In this document: piece after piece, positions 50,130 to 58,766 of the stretch
Layout: each line of letters starts with the position of its first letter
Position numbering within the stretch: the first letter of the stretch is position 1
Assembly: GCA_020850535.1 (NCBI GenBank)
Contig: JADZEM010000190.1
Coordinates: 24,368 to 88,367 of the forward strand
Length of the DNA: 64,000 nucleotides
From: Chloroflexota bacterium
GTDB taxonomy: Bacteria; Chloroflexota; UBA6077; JACCZL01
Reading direction: 5' to 3'
Made by a program: the position numbers and the translations under genes
Notes under the pieces: generated by a model
Databases searched by the model: none
Seen by the model: only the letters and a program-made list of their open reading frames with translations
Told to the model about the DNA's origin: nothing

Positions 50130-50231
50130 CTGCACGGGGCGCTCGTCAGCCGCGCAGCGCACCGGGTCATCTCCCGGTACCGACGATATGATCGGAGTGA
50201 CTGCACGGGGCACTCGTCAGCCGCGCAGCGC
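50130..50231. repeat. 31-nt direct repeat flanking the Rid gene 3' end
   Basis: CTGCACGGGGCGCTCGTCAG plus CCGCGCAGCGC at 50130-50160 recurs at 50201-50231 with one change. The second copy contains the stop codon and last codons of the minus-strand Rid gene, so a small duplication copied the gene end. Confidence 0.85.
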
Positions 50232-50636
50232 TGCCACCGCGTTGATCTCGATCAGCGCGTCAGGGTGCACGAACGCCGAGACCGCCACCAGCGTGCTGGT
50301 CGGGTAGGGCGGGCTGAACATCCGCAGCCGCACCTCGTGGATCGCCTTCAGGTCCGTCATCTCCTTCACGAAGACCGTCACCTGCACCACATCCGCCAGC
50401 GAGCCGCCCAGCTGCGCCAGCGAGCGCTCGATGTTCTTGAGCACCTGCTCCGTCTGCGCCCCGACATCGCCGACGCCGATCAACTGGTCGTCCGCGTCCA
50501 CGGCAAGCTGCCCCGAGACGTAGACCAGCCGCCGAACATCAGTCAGGTCAAAGGCGATGGCGTTGCAGAACGCGACTGGCATACCCATCGCGTTCTGGCC
50601 GGCCGCCCGGCCGAACGGGACGCTCTCAAAGGCCAT
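50217..50636 (-). CDS. Rid family (YjgF/YER057c/UK114) protein
   Basis: This is a 139-residue trimer-forming protein. Family marks are RLVYVSGQLAVDADDQLIG, GAQTEQVLKNIERSLAQLG, VVQVTVFVKEM and ALIEINAVAALRG. In RidA the Arg of the P-A-R-S motif is needed to deaminate enamines; here the aligned stretch reads YPTSTLVAV, so Arg is replaced by Ser. It is probably not a deaminase of the RidA type. It is divergent from the CitE-like gene, with which it may share a pathway. GGGAGAG precedes ATG 50636. Confidence 0.9.
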   Translation of the reverse strand: MAFESVPFGRAAGQNAMGMPVAFCNAIAFDLTDVRRLVYVSGQLAVDADDQLIGVGDVGAQTEQVLKNIERSLAQLGGSLADVVQVTVFVKEMTDLKAIHEVRLRMFSPPYPTSTLVAVSAFVHPDALIEINAVAALRG

Positions 50637-50735
50637 GATGCTGCTCTCCCGGGCGCGGCCCTGCAAGGCCGCGCCGCAGGCACAGTATCCTCCCCCTGCG
50701 CCGTGCCGACGGCATGCAGCAGCGGGAGGCCCAGG

Positions 50736-51731
50736 GTGAGCTTCGTCCACACCACCAACGCCGATGGCTGGTTCGTCACGCCGTCTCGGGAGCAGCAAGC
50801 GGCTCGGACGGGCACGCTCGTGCGCCGCTCGTCGCTGATCCTGCCCGTCAACGTCCGCCGGTTCGTCGAGCGGGCCTACACGCGCCGCGCAGACGCCATC
50901 GTGCTCGACCTGGAGGACAGCATCCCACCGAGCGAGAAGGCGGCAGCCCGCACGCTGGTGCAGGAAGCGATTGGCCTGGCCGGCCGGGGCGGCGCCGATG
51001 TCCTGGTCCGCATCAATAAGCCGTTCGCGCTGGCGATTGCCGACCTCGACGCAGCGATCTGGCCCGGGCTGACCGGCATCGTCTTCCCGAAGGTCGAGTC
51101 GGCCATCGAGGTCCACATCGTCGACCGGCTGATCGCCGAGCGCGAGCTGGCGCGCGGCCTGCCCGTCGGCGGCATCGACGTCTCGGTGCTGGTCGAGTCG
51201 GCGCTCGGCGTGCAGCACATGGCCGAGATCGCCTGTGCCAGCCCGCGTGTCGTGGCGCTGAGCCTGGGCGCTGAGGATTTCACCCGCGACATCGGCGTCT
51301 CCCCCTCGGCAGCGGGCGAGGAGCAGGCCTACGGCAAGGGCATGGTCATCGTGGCGGCGCGGCTGGCCGGCATTCAGCCACACGGCCTGAGCAGCACCCT
51401 GGCGGACTACGCCGATCTGGCCGGGCTGGAGCGCTCGGCAGCGCGGGCGCGGGCGCTCGGCTTCCGGGGCGCAAGCTGCATCCACCCGACGCAGGTAGCG
51501 ATCTTGAACCGTTGCTACGGCCCGAGCGAGGCTGAGGTCCTGTACGCTCGTCGGGTGATCGAGATTTACGCCGAGGCTGAGGCGTCCGGCCGGGCCTCCA
51601 TCGCGCTGGACGGCAAGATGATCGACATCCCGATTGTCGAGCGGGCGCAGACGCTGCTGGCACGCGCTGAGGCGATTGCGGCCCGCGAGGCGCGCACTCG
51701 GGCGGCGCTGGCGGCCGCCGGCGAGAGCTGA
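50736..51731 (+). CDS. HpcH/HpaI aldolase / citrate lyase beta-like protein
   Basis: This is a 331-residue TIM-barrel lyase of the CitE-like class. Marks are AIVLDLEDSIPPSEKAAAR (metal and CoA region), IVFPKVESAIEV, the metal Glu region VSVLVESALGVQHM, and SLGAEDFTRDIG. The GTG at 50736 has GGGAGG 6 nt upstream. Homologues act on CoA thioesters such as malyl- or citramalyl-CoA. No partner CitF gene is present, so it is a stand-alone lyase or thioesterase, as in CLYBL-like enzymes. The substrate is inferred only. Confidence 0.9.
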   Translation: MSFVHTTNADGWFVTPSREQQAARTGTLVRRSSLILPVNVRRFVERAYTRRADAIVLDLEDSIPPSEKAAARTLVQEAIGLAGRGGADVLVRINKPFALAIADLDAAIWPGLTGIVFPKVESAIEVHIVDRLIAERELARGLPVGGIDVSVLVESALGVQHMAEIACASPRVVALSLGAEDFTRDIGVSPSAAGEEQAYGKGMVIVAARLAGIQPHGLSSTLADYADLAGLERSAARARALGFRGASCIHPTQVAILNRCYGPSEAEVLYARRVIEIYAEAEASGRASIALDGKMIDIPIVERAQTLLARAEAIAAREARTRAALAAAGES

Positions 51732-51818
51732 CCGTTGGCGGTGTGGACGATTGGGTGCAGCCATAAGCATGGGCGTGGACTGCTGACGCGCATGGAAGTG
51801 TTCAGCACCTGAGCTCTT

Positions 51819-51866
51819 CTCGTTACACTGGCTTACGGGCTAACTCGTTACACTGGTTTACGGGCT
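51819..51866. repeat. Two 23-nt direct repeats downstream of the CitE-like gene
   Basis: CTCGTTACACTGG plus YTTACGGGCT occurs at 51819-51841 and 51844-51866, with a 2-nt gap and one difference. No hairpin or ORF is linked to it. Confidence 0.7.
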
Positions 51867-51997
51867 GAGATGCTGCGGGACGATGGTCGTCAAGACCGCA
51901 TCGGAGCATGGTGACCGTGCAGTGGCATCAGTCGTCATGGGGGCCAGGCATGGGGGCCAGGCGGCATGAACATGCCAGGCTGGCGAGGATGTGACCG

Positions 51998-52132
51998 ATG
52001 ATGAGCGTACGGCGACGGTACAGGAGCCCTCCGGTCGTCGAAGCGCTCGCCGAGTTGTATTTCGAGGGCTCGACCTGGGATCTGACTGTCGGGACTCCTC
52101 AACGTAGTAGGATCGAGCAGGCCGATTCCTGA
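51998..52132 (+). pseudogene. Fragment of a TIGR04255-like gene
   Basis: The 44-codon frame reads RYRSPPVVEALAELYFEGST then WDLTV, then diverges and stops. The PPxVEALxE...F...GS.WD pattern is the N-terminus of TIGR04255-family proteins, which are usually about 250 residues. The rest of the gene is not found in any frame before 52270. It is either a remnant or a very short paralogue. The family's function is unknown; members are often found near defence or mobile genes. Confidence 0.45.
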
Positions 52133-52273
52133 GGACCGCGGGCCGACACGCAAAGCATCTCATTCGGCCGCGCTGAAACAAGTGCAACGTTCGGCGCGAG
52201 AATATGCGGTCCTGGTCGGGGAACCGAAAGTCTTCTGCTCGCGGAGCACGAGTACGCCGCTGACGTGGCTGCC

Positions 52274-54499
52274 CTAACTGGTGATCGGCACCGACAGCGT
52301 GATCGTCGTGCCGCGCCCACGTGTGCTGTCGATGTTCAGGTTGGCGTCCAGCATCCGCGCCCGGTTCGCCATGTTCCGCAGCCCGTGGTGCTCCTCCGTC
52401 GAGCCGGCCGACACGTCGAACCCGACGCCGTTATCCGCCACGGTCAGCACGAGCCGCCCGTGCTCGACCGCGCCGGTGATCACAACGCTCGAGGCGCGGG
52501 CATGGCGCATCGCGTTCGCGATCGCTTCGCGGAGCACCTGGGCCAGTTCGGAGCGGCGCTCGGGCGGCGCGACCGTGGAGGCCTCGTCTGTGATGTCCAC
52601 GGTGATCGCCACGGCGATCTCGCCGGGCGCGGAGGGCTGCCCGTACTCGTTGGCCAGCCCGAGGGCCGTCTCCCGCAGGCCGGCGATGCCGCTGACGCGG
52701 TGGGTCAGATCCAGCACGTAGTTGCGGATGTCGGAGATGGCCCGGTTGAGGCCGGCGGTGGCATCCCCGATGCGCGCCTCCACCTCGGCGGGGTTCTCGT
52801 GCACGGCAAGGCGGCAATATTCGAGATTCAGACCCACGGCGTAGATGGTCTGGATGATGCCGTCGTGCAGCTCCTTGGCGATGCGGTCGCGTTCCTGGAG
52901 CAGCGCCAGCTCGCGGGTCTGTCCGAAGAGGCGGGCCGTCTCGATGGCCGTCGCCGCCTGATCCGCGAAGGCCGAGAGCAGCGTCGTGTCGTCGGAGCTG
53001 AAGTGGTTCGGCTCGGTGGAGTACGCTTCGACCACGCCGAGGATGCGCTCCCCGAGGCGGATCGGGGAGACGGCCACCGAGCGCGGCACGGTGCCATCTC
53101 GCAAAGTCGGAAACTCGAGGTCTGGGCGGTCACGGGTGTCGGCGACCACGCTGGGGCCTTCGCCGCCGAGCACCAGCGGCGCGAGGCTGCTCACGCGCGG
53201 GTCGAGCTCGTCGCCGGCTTCGTCCACCGTCGCCGCCAGGGCGCGCGTCGCCGCCAGCTCGAAATGGACGCCATCCGGCGCCAGCAGCGACACGGCGACG
53301 GCCGGCGTCCCGATCAGCTCCGACAACGAATCGACGATCAACTGGAGGATCTCCTCCAGGCGGATCGAGGCGTTCATCGCCCGGGTCACACGCAAGAGCG
53401 CTCGGGAGGTGCTGGCCTCGTGGCGGGCGCTCTCGTAGAGGCGGGCGTTCTCGATGGCCGCGGCCGCCTGCTGACCGAGCGCCTCGGCCAGCCGGAGATC
53501 GGCCTCGCCGAAGACGCCGCCGGCCTGCCGGTCGAACGCCATCAGGCAGCCGACAACGCGAGAGCCGCGCATCAGCGGCGCCCAGATGCCGCTGCGACCG
53601 CCAACGGCCTCGAGGACGCGCAGGCTGACGCGCGAGTCGTGCGCCACGTCCTCGACGATCTCGCCGTGGCCGGCGGCGGCCACCCAGCCGATCATGCTCG
53701 CGCCGCCAAGCTCGCGCAGGCCAAGCAGCCGGCGGGCCCGCCGGCCGGCCGCTGCCTCGAAGGTGTAGACGTCGCTGACGGGATCCTTCAGCGCGATGGC
53801 GACGAGGGCGGCCCCCAGCAGCTCAGCCGACCGCTCCACGACAAGCTGGAACACGCGCTCGATGTCCAGCTCCTGCCCGATGACCTGCCCCAGCTCGCGG
53901 AGCGTCGAGACCTGGTTGAGCCGCCGCTCCAGCTCGTCGTTGAGGTTGGCGTTCTCGATCGCCACGGCTGCATGGCGGGCCAGCAGCAGGGCGAGCTGCT
54001 CGTCCGTCTCGTCGAAGCCGGCCGGGTCCAGCTCCTCGCCGCTCATCTTCTCGGTCAGGTAGAGATCGCCAAGCACCCGGTCGCCCAGCTTGATGGGGAC
54101 GCCGAGCAGCGAGGTCATGGGCGGGTGGTTCGGCGGGAACCCGGACGAGCGCGGGTCACGCCCGATACTGTTCGTGCGGACGGGACGGCCCTCGCGGATC
54201 AGCACGCCGAGCAGCCCGTGCCCGCGCGGCAGCGGCCCGATCGCGGCGCGCTCCTGGGGGGTCAGGCCGCTGGTGATGAACTCAAAAATGCGGCCATCGG
54301 CGTCCGCCAGACCCAGAGCAGCGTACTTCGCGCCCAGCACTTCGCGGGCGAGATCGACGATGCGCTGGAGCACCCGGTTGATCGAGCGCTCGGCAGCGAG
54401 TACTGCCAGCGCGTCGCTCAAGGCCACCAGTGTCTCAGAGACGCGCGAGCGCGCGCCTACGGGTTTCGGCTTTCGAATTCGCTCGCTCGGAATTGCCAT
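52274..54499 (-). CDS. Soluble GAF-domain sensor histidine kinase, DevS/NarL type (orphan)
   Basis: This is a 741-residue protein with no transmembrane segment. Three GAF-like domains lie at about 25-180, 200-355 and 375-530 (each starting with an L..I...A.ELLG-type strand and ending with AAxAIENARL). The HisKA_3 motif RDRIAKELHDGIIQTIYAVG (about 540-560) carries the phospho-acceptor His. The HATPase_c boxes are LREAIANAMRHA, VADNGVGFDV, HGLRNMANRA and GRGTTITLSVP. No response regulator is adjacent. Ligands could be heme, gas or a small molecule; no heme ligand could be assigned. Confidence 0.9.
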   Translation of the reverse strand: MAIPSERIRKPKPVGARSRVSETLVALSDALAVLAAERSINRVLQRIVDLAREVLGAKYAALGLADADGRIFEFITSGLTPQERAAIGPLPRGHGLLGVLIREGRPVRTNSIGRDPRSSGFPPNHPPMTSLLGVPIKLGDRVLGDLYLTEKMSGEELDPAGFDETDEQLALLLARHAAVAIENANLNDELERRLNQVSTLRELGQVIGQELDIERVFQLVVERSAELLGAALVAIALKDPVSDVYTFEAAAGRRARRLLGLRELGGASMIGWVAAAGHGEIVEDVAHDSRVSLRVLEAVGGRSGIWAPLMRGSRVVGCLMAFDRQAGGVFGEADLRLAEALGQQAAAAIENARLYESARHEASTSRALLRVTRAMNASIRLEEILQLIVDSLSELIGTPAVAVSLLAPDGVHFELAATRALAATVDEAGDELDPRVSSLAPLVLGGEGPSVVADTRDRPDLEFPTLRDGTVPRSVAVSPIRLGERILGVVEAYSTEPNHFSSDDTTLLSAFADQAATAIETARLFGQTRELALLQERDRIAKELHDGIIQTIYAVGLNLEYCRLAVHENPAEVEARIGDATAGLNRAISDIRNYVLDLTHRVSGIAGLRETALGLANEYGQPSAPGEIAVAITVDITDEASTVAPPERRSELAQVLREAIANAMRHARASSVVITGAVEHGRLVLTVADNGVGFDVSAGSTEEHHGLRNMANRARMLDANLNIDSTRGRGTTITLSVPITS

Positions 54500-54624
54500 G
54501 AGCCGCTCGCCATCCCAGCCAGGGTGTCACCCGGCGATAGCCCTCCGGAGAGGCACTGCAACGCCCCGCCGCCACGGCGCGCCAGCCACCGCCTTCGCGT
54601 GCCAGTATAACGGCAGCAGCCCGG

Positions 54625-55974
54625 TCAGCAGGCGCGGCGCGGCGCTTTGCCCGGCACCTCGATCTGCATGATCTCCGACCGCTGCGGCCCGGTCGGAACG
54701 CCCCACGGCGACCACGCCAGCACCACGAACACCACCATGACCGTCGTGAGCAGCCCGCCGCCCAGCCAGCCAAGCTGCGCCCCCAGCGCCACGCCTGCCG
54801 AGCCGTCCGCCAGCAGCCCGCCGATCACCAGCCCGAACGCGCGCAGGAGGCCGCCGGCCACCGCCGCCCAGACCAGCGCCCCTGACAGCCCCGGGAACCG
54901 GATCGGGTAGGCCGAGACGCGCGGGAGCATCCGAATGCCGATCGCCACGATCAGCGGCACGAGATAGACCGCCGTGAAGGCGTGGGTGATGGCGTCCGAC
55001 GGCAGCACCCCAAGCGCACGGCCCCACTGACTGATGAGCAAGCCCGCCCAGCAGACACGCAGCACCACGCGCGTGCGGCCCGGCAGGAGCGTGGCCGGGG
55101 CCTCGACCGTGGGCGGGACGCCCGGCCGCCAGAGGCCCAGCGCGATGAAGAGCGCCAGGACGGCCAGGGCGCTCAGCCAGATGCCGAGAACCGCGAGCAG
55201 CGGGGCGTCCAGCACCAGACCGGCCACCCGCGCCAGCAACGCCAGCGCCAGCCCGCCAATGCCGAGCCACGGCAGAGCCTGACTCACGGGGCGGACGCGC
55301 GCCAGCGGCGGCAGCAGCCGAAGCTGCACGGCAGATGTGGCCGCCAGCAGGAAGCCGTCCACCTCCAGCAGCACCAGCAGTTGATGCGGCAGGCCGTAGT
55401 CCGCCGGCATCCCCGTTTGCGCCAGCCCGATCAGCGAGATTGCCCGCACCAGCAGCGCGCCCACCAGGGAAAAGGCTCCCACCAGCAGCAGGCACTCCCA
55501 GGGAGCAGGACGCCCCGCCGACGCTGGCCGCGCGGCCACCAGCTGCCGCCCGGCCCAGGCGAACCCCAGCGGCGGCAGCAGCGCCGCCACGATCAGCAGC
55601 CCCGAGCGCACGATGCTCGACGGCAGCGGCTGCCCGACAAGCTGCGCCAGCAACCCGATGCCCACCAGCCAGCCGGCCACCGAGAGCGCCTCAGGGTGCG
55701 CCAGCTTCGCGCGCCAGAAGCCCGGCAGGATCAGCCCGCCGACGCCAACGATCAGCAGCCCGGCGAAGCCGAGGGTCTGGATCTGCCCGTGCGCCTGCAC
55801 CAGCGGCGCGTACGCCTGCCCTGGCCACCCGAAGGCCGGCGCGCCCAGCGCGTACAACCCCGTCAGGAAGCCGCCGAACAGCCCCAGTCCGAGCGCGATG
55901 CTCGCGGCGCGGCCGTATGCGGGCGGAAACGGGGGCGCCGGCACAAAGAGACGAGGAGGGGCCGTCGTCGTCAT
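54625..55974 (-). CDS. NnrS-like heme-copper membrane protein
   Basis: This is a 449-residue protein with about twelve helices. The first helices carry VQAHGQIQTLGFAGLLIVGV, which has the His and G-F spacing of NnrS. A later loop has DAITHAFTAVYLVPLIVAIG followed by RMLPR. NnrS proteins help cells cope with nitric oxide and related iron stress. It follows the multicopper oxidase gene on the same strand, but a GC hairpin lies between them. The family call is fairly safe and the NO role is inference. Confidence 0.78.
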   Translation of the reverse strand: MTTTAPPRLFVPAPPFPPAYGRAASIALGLGLFGGFLTGLYALGAPAFGWPGQAYAPLVQAHGQIQTLGFAGLLIVGVGGLILPGFWRAKLAHPEALSVAGWLVGIGLLAQLVGQPLPSSIVRSGLLIVAALLPPLGFAWAGRQLVAARPASAGRPAPWECLLLVGAFSLVGALLVRAISLIGLAQTGMPADYGLPHQLLVLLEVDGFLLAATSAVQLRLLPPLARVRPVSQALPWLGIGGLALALLARVAGLVLDAPLLAVLGIWLSALAVLALFIALGLWRPGVPPTVEAPATLLPGRTRVVLRVCWAGLLISQWGRALGVLPSDAITHAFTAVYLVPLIVAIGIRMLPRVSAYPIRFPGLSGALVWAAVAGGLLRAFGLVIGGLLADGSAGVALGAQLGWLGGGLLTTVMVVFVVLAWSPWGVPTGPQRSEIMQIEVPGKAPRRAC

Positions 55975-56034
55975 CGCACGCTCTCCAACGATACGGTCTG
56001 CTTCAAAGCGTGTGTTCTGCCTCTGTAGTATGCC

Positions 56035-56067
56035 AACGGGGGCGGCCCGTACTGAGCCACCCCCGTT
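56035..56067 (-). terminator. GC-rich hairpin between multicopper oxidase and NnrS-like genes
   Basis: AACGGGGG and CCCCCGTT, with GGC/GCC inside, form an 8+3 bp stem 25 nt after the multicopper oxidase stop codon. No T-run follows, so termination may be partial. Confidence 0.5.
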
Positions 56068-56091
56068 CAGGTCTTGCGCGTGGCCGCTCGC

Positions 56092-57204
56092 CTACTCGGT
56101 GACCGCGATGACCGAGATCATGCCGCCCGGCTCGACGCCCTTGTTCTGCACGTGGCTCAGGATGTGGCAGTGGTAGACCCAGTTGCCGAGGTTGTCCGCC
56201 ACAAAGTCCAGGTCGTAGCGCTCGCCAGGGCCGATCGTGATCGTGTCCTTGGTGATCTGTGCGCCATCCGGCACGACGTGGCCGTCCGTCCCCACGATCT
56301 TCGTCGCGAAGCCGTGGCTGTGCATCGGGTGGATCATCTCGCCGAGGTTGACCAGGTGGATGCGGACGCGCTCGCCGAGCTTGGCCGCCAGCGGCTCGGT
56401 GGCCGGGAACGCCTTGCCGTTGATGACGAAGAAGCCGTTCAGCTCGCCAACCACCTGGAAGTACTCGCGGTCGAAGGTCGGCACGAAGCCCTTCGGGTCG
56501 ATCTGCATGACCCCGAACAGGCCCTTCGACTTCTGCGAGACCGAGTTGTGGTGCGTGTGGTAGAGGAACGTCCCCGACGGCTTGGCCTCGAACTCGTAGC
56601 TGAAGCTGTCGCCAGGCTGCACGACGGGCTGGGTCACGTCCGGCACGCCGTCCATCGCGTTCGGGAGCATCGGGCCGTGGACGTGGATGACCGTCGGCTC
56701 GGGCAGCTCGTTCTTCAGGTTGATGCGGATGCGGTCGCCTTCGGTGGCGCGCAGCAGCGGGCCGGGCACCATCCCGTTGTAAGCCCAGGCGTCCATGAAC
56801 TCGCCCGGCGCGATCTCCCACTTCACCACGGATGCCGTGATGTCGAACACCTTGACGCCGTCCACGATGCGCGGCTCAAGGACCTGATTGCCCTTGGTGG
56901 ACGTCGGGACGATGTCTGCATGCGAGACCGCATGGCCCTCATGGCTGGAGGCCGGCGCGGTGCTGGCCGCGGCCTGCGCCGCCGCCTGTGTCTGTGCCGC
57001 GGCCGTCCCAACGGGCTTGGCCGCCTGTGACTGTGCGGACGCAGGGGCCGCCGCGGCCGGTCCGGACGGCGCGGTCGTCCGCCCGCTGCCGATACTGATC
57101 ACGGTTGCTGAGGGCACCAGGACCATGCCACCAAGGACCGACCAGACGAGTCCGCCCGTCCAGACGGCCCCCATAACCATCAGCGCAATGAACATCCCAC
57201 GCAT
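56092..57204 (-). CDS. Two-domain multicopper oxidase
   Basis: This is a 370-residue protein. An N-terminal helix (FIALMVMGAVWTGGLVWSVL) acts as anchor or signal, followed by an Ala/Gln-rich linker. The two cupredoxin domains hold all four copper motifs: HVHG, HTHHNS, HPMHSHG and HCHILSH, with a likely axial Met a few residues on (GVEPGGM). Such enzymes oxidise phenols, metals or Cu(I), or act near nitrite reduction. It has only two domains where classical laccases have three. ATG 57204 is preceded by GGAGG at a rather long spacing. Confidence 0.88.
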   Translation of the reverse strand: MRGMFIALMVMGAVWTGGLVWSVLGGMVLVPSATVISIGSGRTTAPSGPAAAAPASAQSQAAKPVGTAAAQTQAAAQAAASTAPASSHEGHAVSHADIVPTSTKGNQVLEPRIVDGVKVFDITASVVKWEIAPGEFMDAWAYNGMVPGPLLRATEGDRIRINLKNELPEPTVIHVHGPMLPNAMDGVPDVTQPVVQPGDSFSYEFEAKPSGTFLYHTHHNSVSQKSKGLFGVMQIDPKGFVPTFDREYFQVVGELNGFFVINGKAFPATEPLAAKLGERVRIHLVNLGEMIHPMHSHGFATKIVGTDGHVVPDGAQITKDTITIGPGERYDLDFVADNLGNWVYHCHILSHVQNKGVEPGGMISVIAVTE

Positions 57205-57622
57205 CGAAAACGGGTCCTCCGAAAAAATCCTCACAGCAGCACGAGACCCGAATCGGAACTCTGGGCGCAGCACACAAGCGCCCCGCCTCAGAGCAGTCAG
57301 CCAGCCTCGCCACAGAGAGAATCATCGACGGGCGACGCCCCGTCGCGGCTGGGGCAGGTGTCCCAAACATGGCGGGCGCGTTCCGTGAATGGGTAGGACA
57401 GCATGCCGCCGCCTGCCTACCCTGGCGGGTAGGTTGAACAGCCTATACTCCCCTGGTCAGCGCCTGTGTGCGATATTCAGCAGCGGTGCTTGTTTGTCCC
57501 GGCCGGGGGTGTCACACTCTCCCGCAGGCGATTCGCAGGATCGACGACGATTCGGCCAGCCGTCGGCCGGCCAGGCCAGGGTGGCCAGACCTGGCCGGCC
57601 AGACCCACCAGGGAGAGTCCAC
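57205..57622. other. Divergent intergenic region with a promoter-like box and a hairpin
   Basis: The 418 nt hold no gene. TATACT at 57444-57449 (plus strand) may start the dehydrogenase transcript. A perfect 11-bp hairpin (GGCCGGCCAGG at 57565-57575, complement at 57590-57600) lies 22 nt before the dehydrogenase ATG and could be an operator or leader structure. Confidence 0.5.
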
Positions 57623-58684
57623 ATGGCAGAGGATGCCGGGGGAACCCTTTACCCCGTCGAACAGTTGCGCGCGTTCACCTTGCGCGCCTTCACCACCGCC
57701 GGCGTGCCGGACGAGGACGCCGCGATTGTCACCGACAACCTGATCGAGGCAAACCTGCGCGGCGTTGACACCCATGGGATCACCCGGCTGCTGGCGATCT
57801 ACGTCAAGCGGCTGAAGGTCGGCATCACCAACCCGCGCCCGAAGATCGAGGTCGTCTCGGATGCGCCTTCGGCCATCGTGGTGGATGGCGACAACGGTCT
57901 CGGCTCGGTGGTGGCCACCTACGCCATGCGCGAGGCGATCAAGCGCGCCCGCGAGACCGGCTCCTGCTGGGCCGGGGTGCGCAACAGTAATCATTTCGGC
58001 GCCACGGCGTACTTCACGACGATGGCGGCTGAGGCGGGCATGGTCGGCCTGGGCATGACCAACGGTCCGGCCGCGATGGCCCCCTGGGGCGGCGCGAAGG
58101 CGTACATGTCCACCAACCCGTTCTCGATCGCCGTGCCGAGCGAGGAAGGGCCGGTCATCATGGACATGGCCACCAGCGTCGTGGCGCGGGGCCACATCCT
58201 GCTGGCCTCCACGCGCGGCGACAAGACGATCCCGCCGGGCTGGGCGCTCGACAAGGAGGGCCGCCCGACGACGGACACGCAGGAGGCCCTGGCCGGCACC
58301 GTGATGCCGATGGCCGGCTACAAGGGCGCGGTCATCTCGATGATGATCGACATCCTGAGCGGCGCCCTGACGGGCGCGTCGTTCGGAACGCACATCGGGC
58401 CGCTCTACGGCAAGCTGGACACGAAGCAGGACATCGGCCATCTGTTCGGCGTGCTGGACATCGACAAGATGATCCCGCTGCCGAGCTTCAAGGAGCGGCT
58501 GGCGCAGATGATCCGCGAGGTCAAGGCGACGCCACTGGCGGCCGGCGCCACGGCCATCTACGCGCCCGGCGAGATCGAGGCCACCAAGAAGGCCCACCGG
58601 CTGGTGGAGGGCATCCCGATCCCGGACGGCGTGCGCCGCGAGTTCGAGGAGACGGCGGCCGAGCTGGGCATCAGCTTCCCGTAG
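57623..58684 (+). CDS. Ldh family (malate/L-lactate dehydrogenase type 2) oxidoreductase
   Basis: This is a 353-residue NAD(P)-dependent enzyme with the Ldh_2 fold, unrelated to classical LDH. Marks are NLRGVDTHGITRL (catalytic His), RNSNHFGATAYFTTMAA, PFSIAVPSEEGPVIMDMATS, and GYKGAVISMMIDILSGALTG. GGGAG 8 nt before the ATG fixes the start. It oxidises a 2-hydroxy acid such as L-malate, ureidoglycolate or sulfolactate; which one cannot be told. Confidence 0.93.
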   Translation: MAEDAGGTLYPVEQLRAFTLRAFTTAGVPDEDAAIVTDNLIEANLRGVDTHGITRLLAIYVKRLKVGITNPRPKIEVVSDAPSAIVVDGDNGLGSVVATYAMREAIKRARETGSCWAGVRNSNHFGATAYFTTMAAEAGMVGLGMTNGPAAMAPWGGAKAYMSTNPFSIAVPSEEGPVIMDMATSVVARGHILLASTRGDKTIPPGWALDKEGRPTTDTQEALAGTVMPMAGYKGAVISMMIDILSGALTGASFGTHIGPLYGKLDTKQDIGHLFGVLDIDKMIPLPSFKERLAQMIREVKATPLAAGATAIYAPGEIEATKKAHRLVEGIPIPDGVRREFEETAAELGISFP

Positions 58685-58705
58685 AGACGGGAGCAGAGAG
58701 ACGCG

Positions 58706-58748
58706 CTCACTTCCGACCGAGGGAGGCCCTCCCTCGGTCGGAAGTGAG
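58706..58748. terminator. Bidirectional terminator between convergent genes
   Basis: A perfect 20-bp stem (CTCACTTCCGACCGAGGGAG and its complement) with the 3-nt loop GCC lies between the dehydrogenase and the MBL hydrolase genes. No T-run is present on either side. Confidence 0.7.
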
Positions 58749-58766
58749 GGCCGCTCTCGACCGGCA

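Larger units (their letters stand above)
51732..52273. other. Gene-poor spacer with a gene remnant
   Basis: These 542 nt are less GC-rich than their surroundings. They hold the 23-nt direct repeats and the TIGR04255-like fragment listed separately. Nothing else with a ribosome site is seen. The composition and the fragment suggest an old insertion that has decayed. Confidence 0.5.

Noticed and set aside
51935..52320. Short minus-strand open frames in the spacer after the CitE-like gene
   Set aside because: They have no ribosome site and no recognisable motif, and they oppose the TIGR04255-like fragment.
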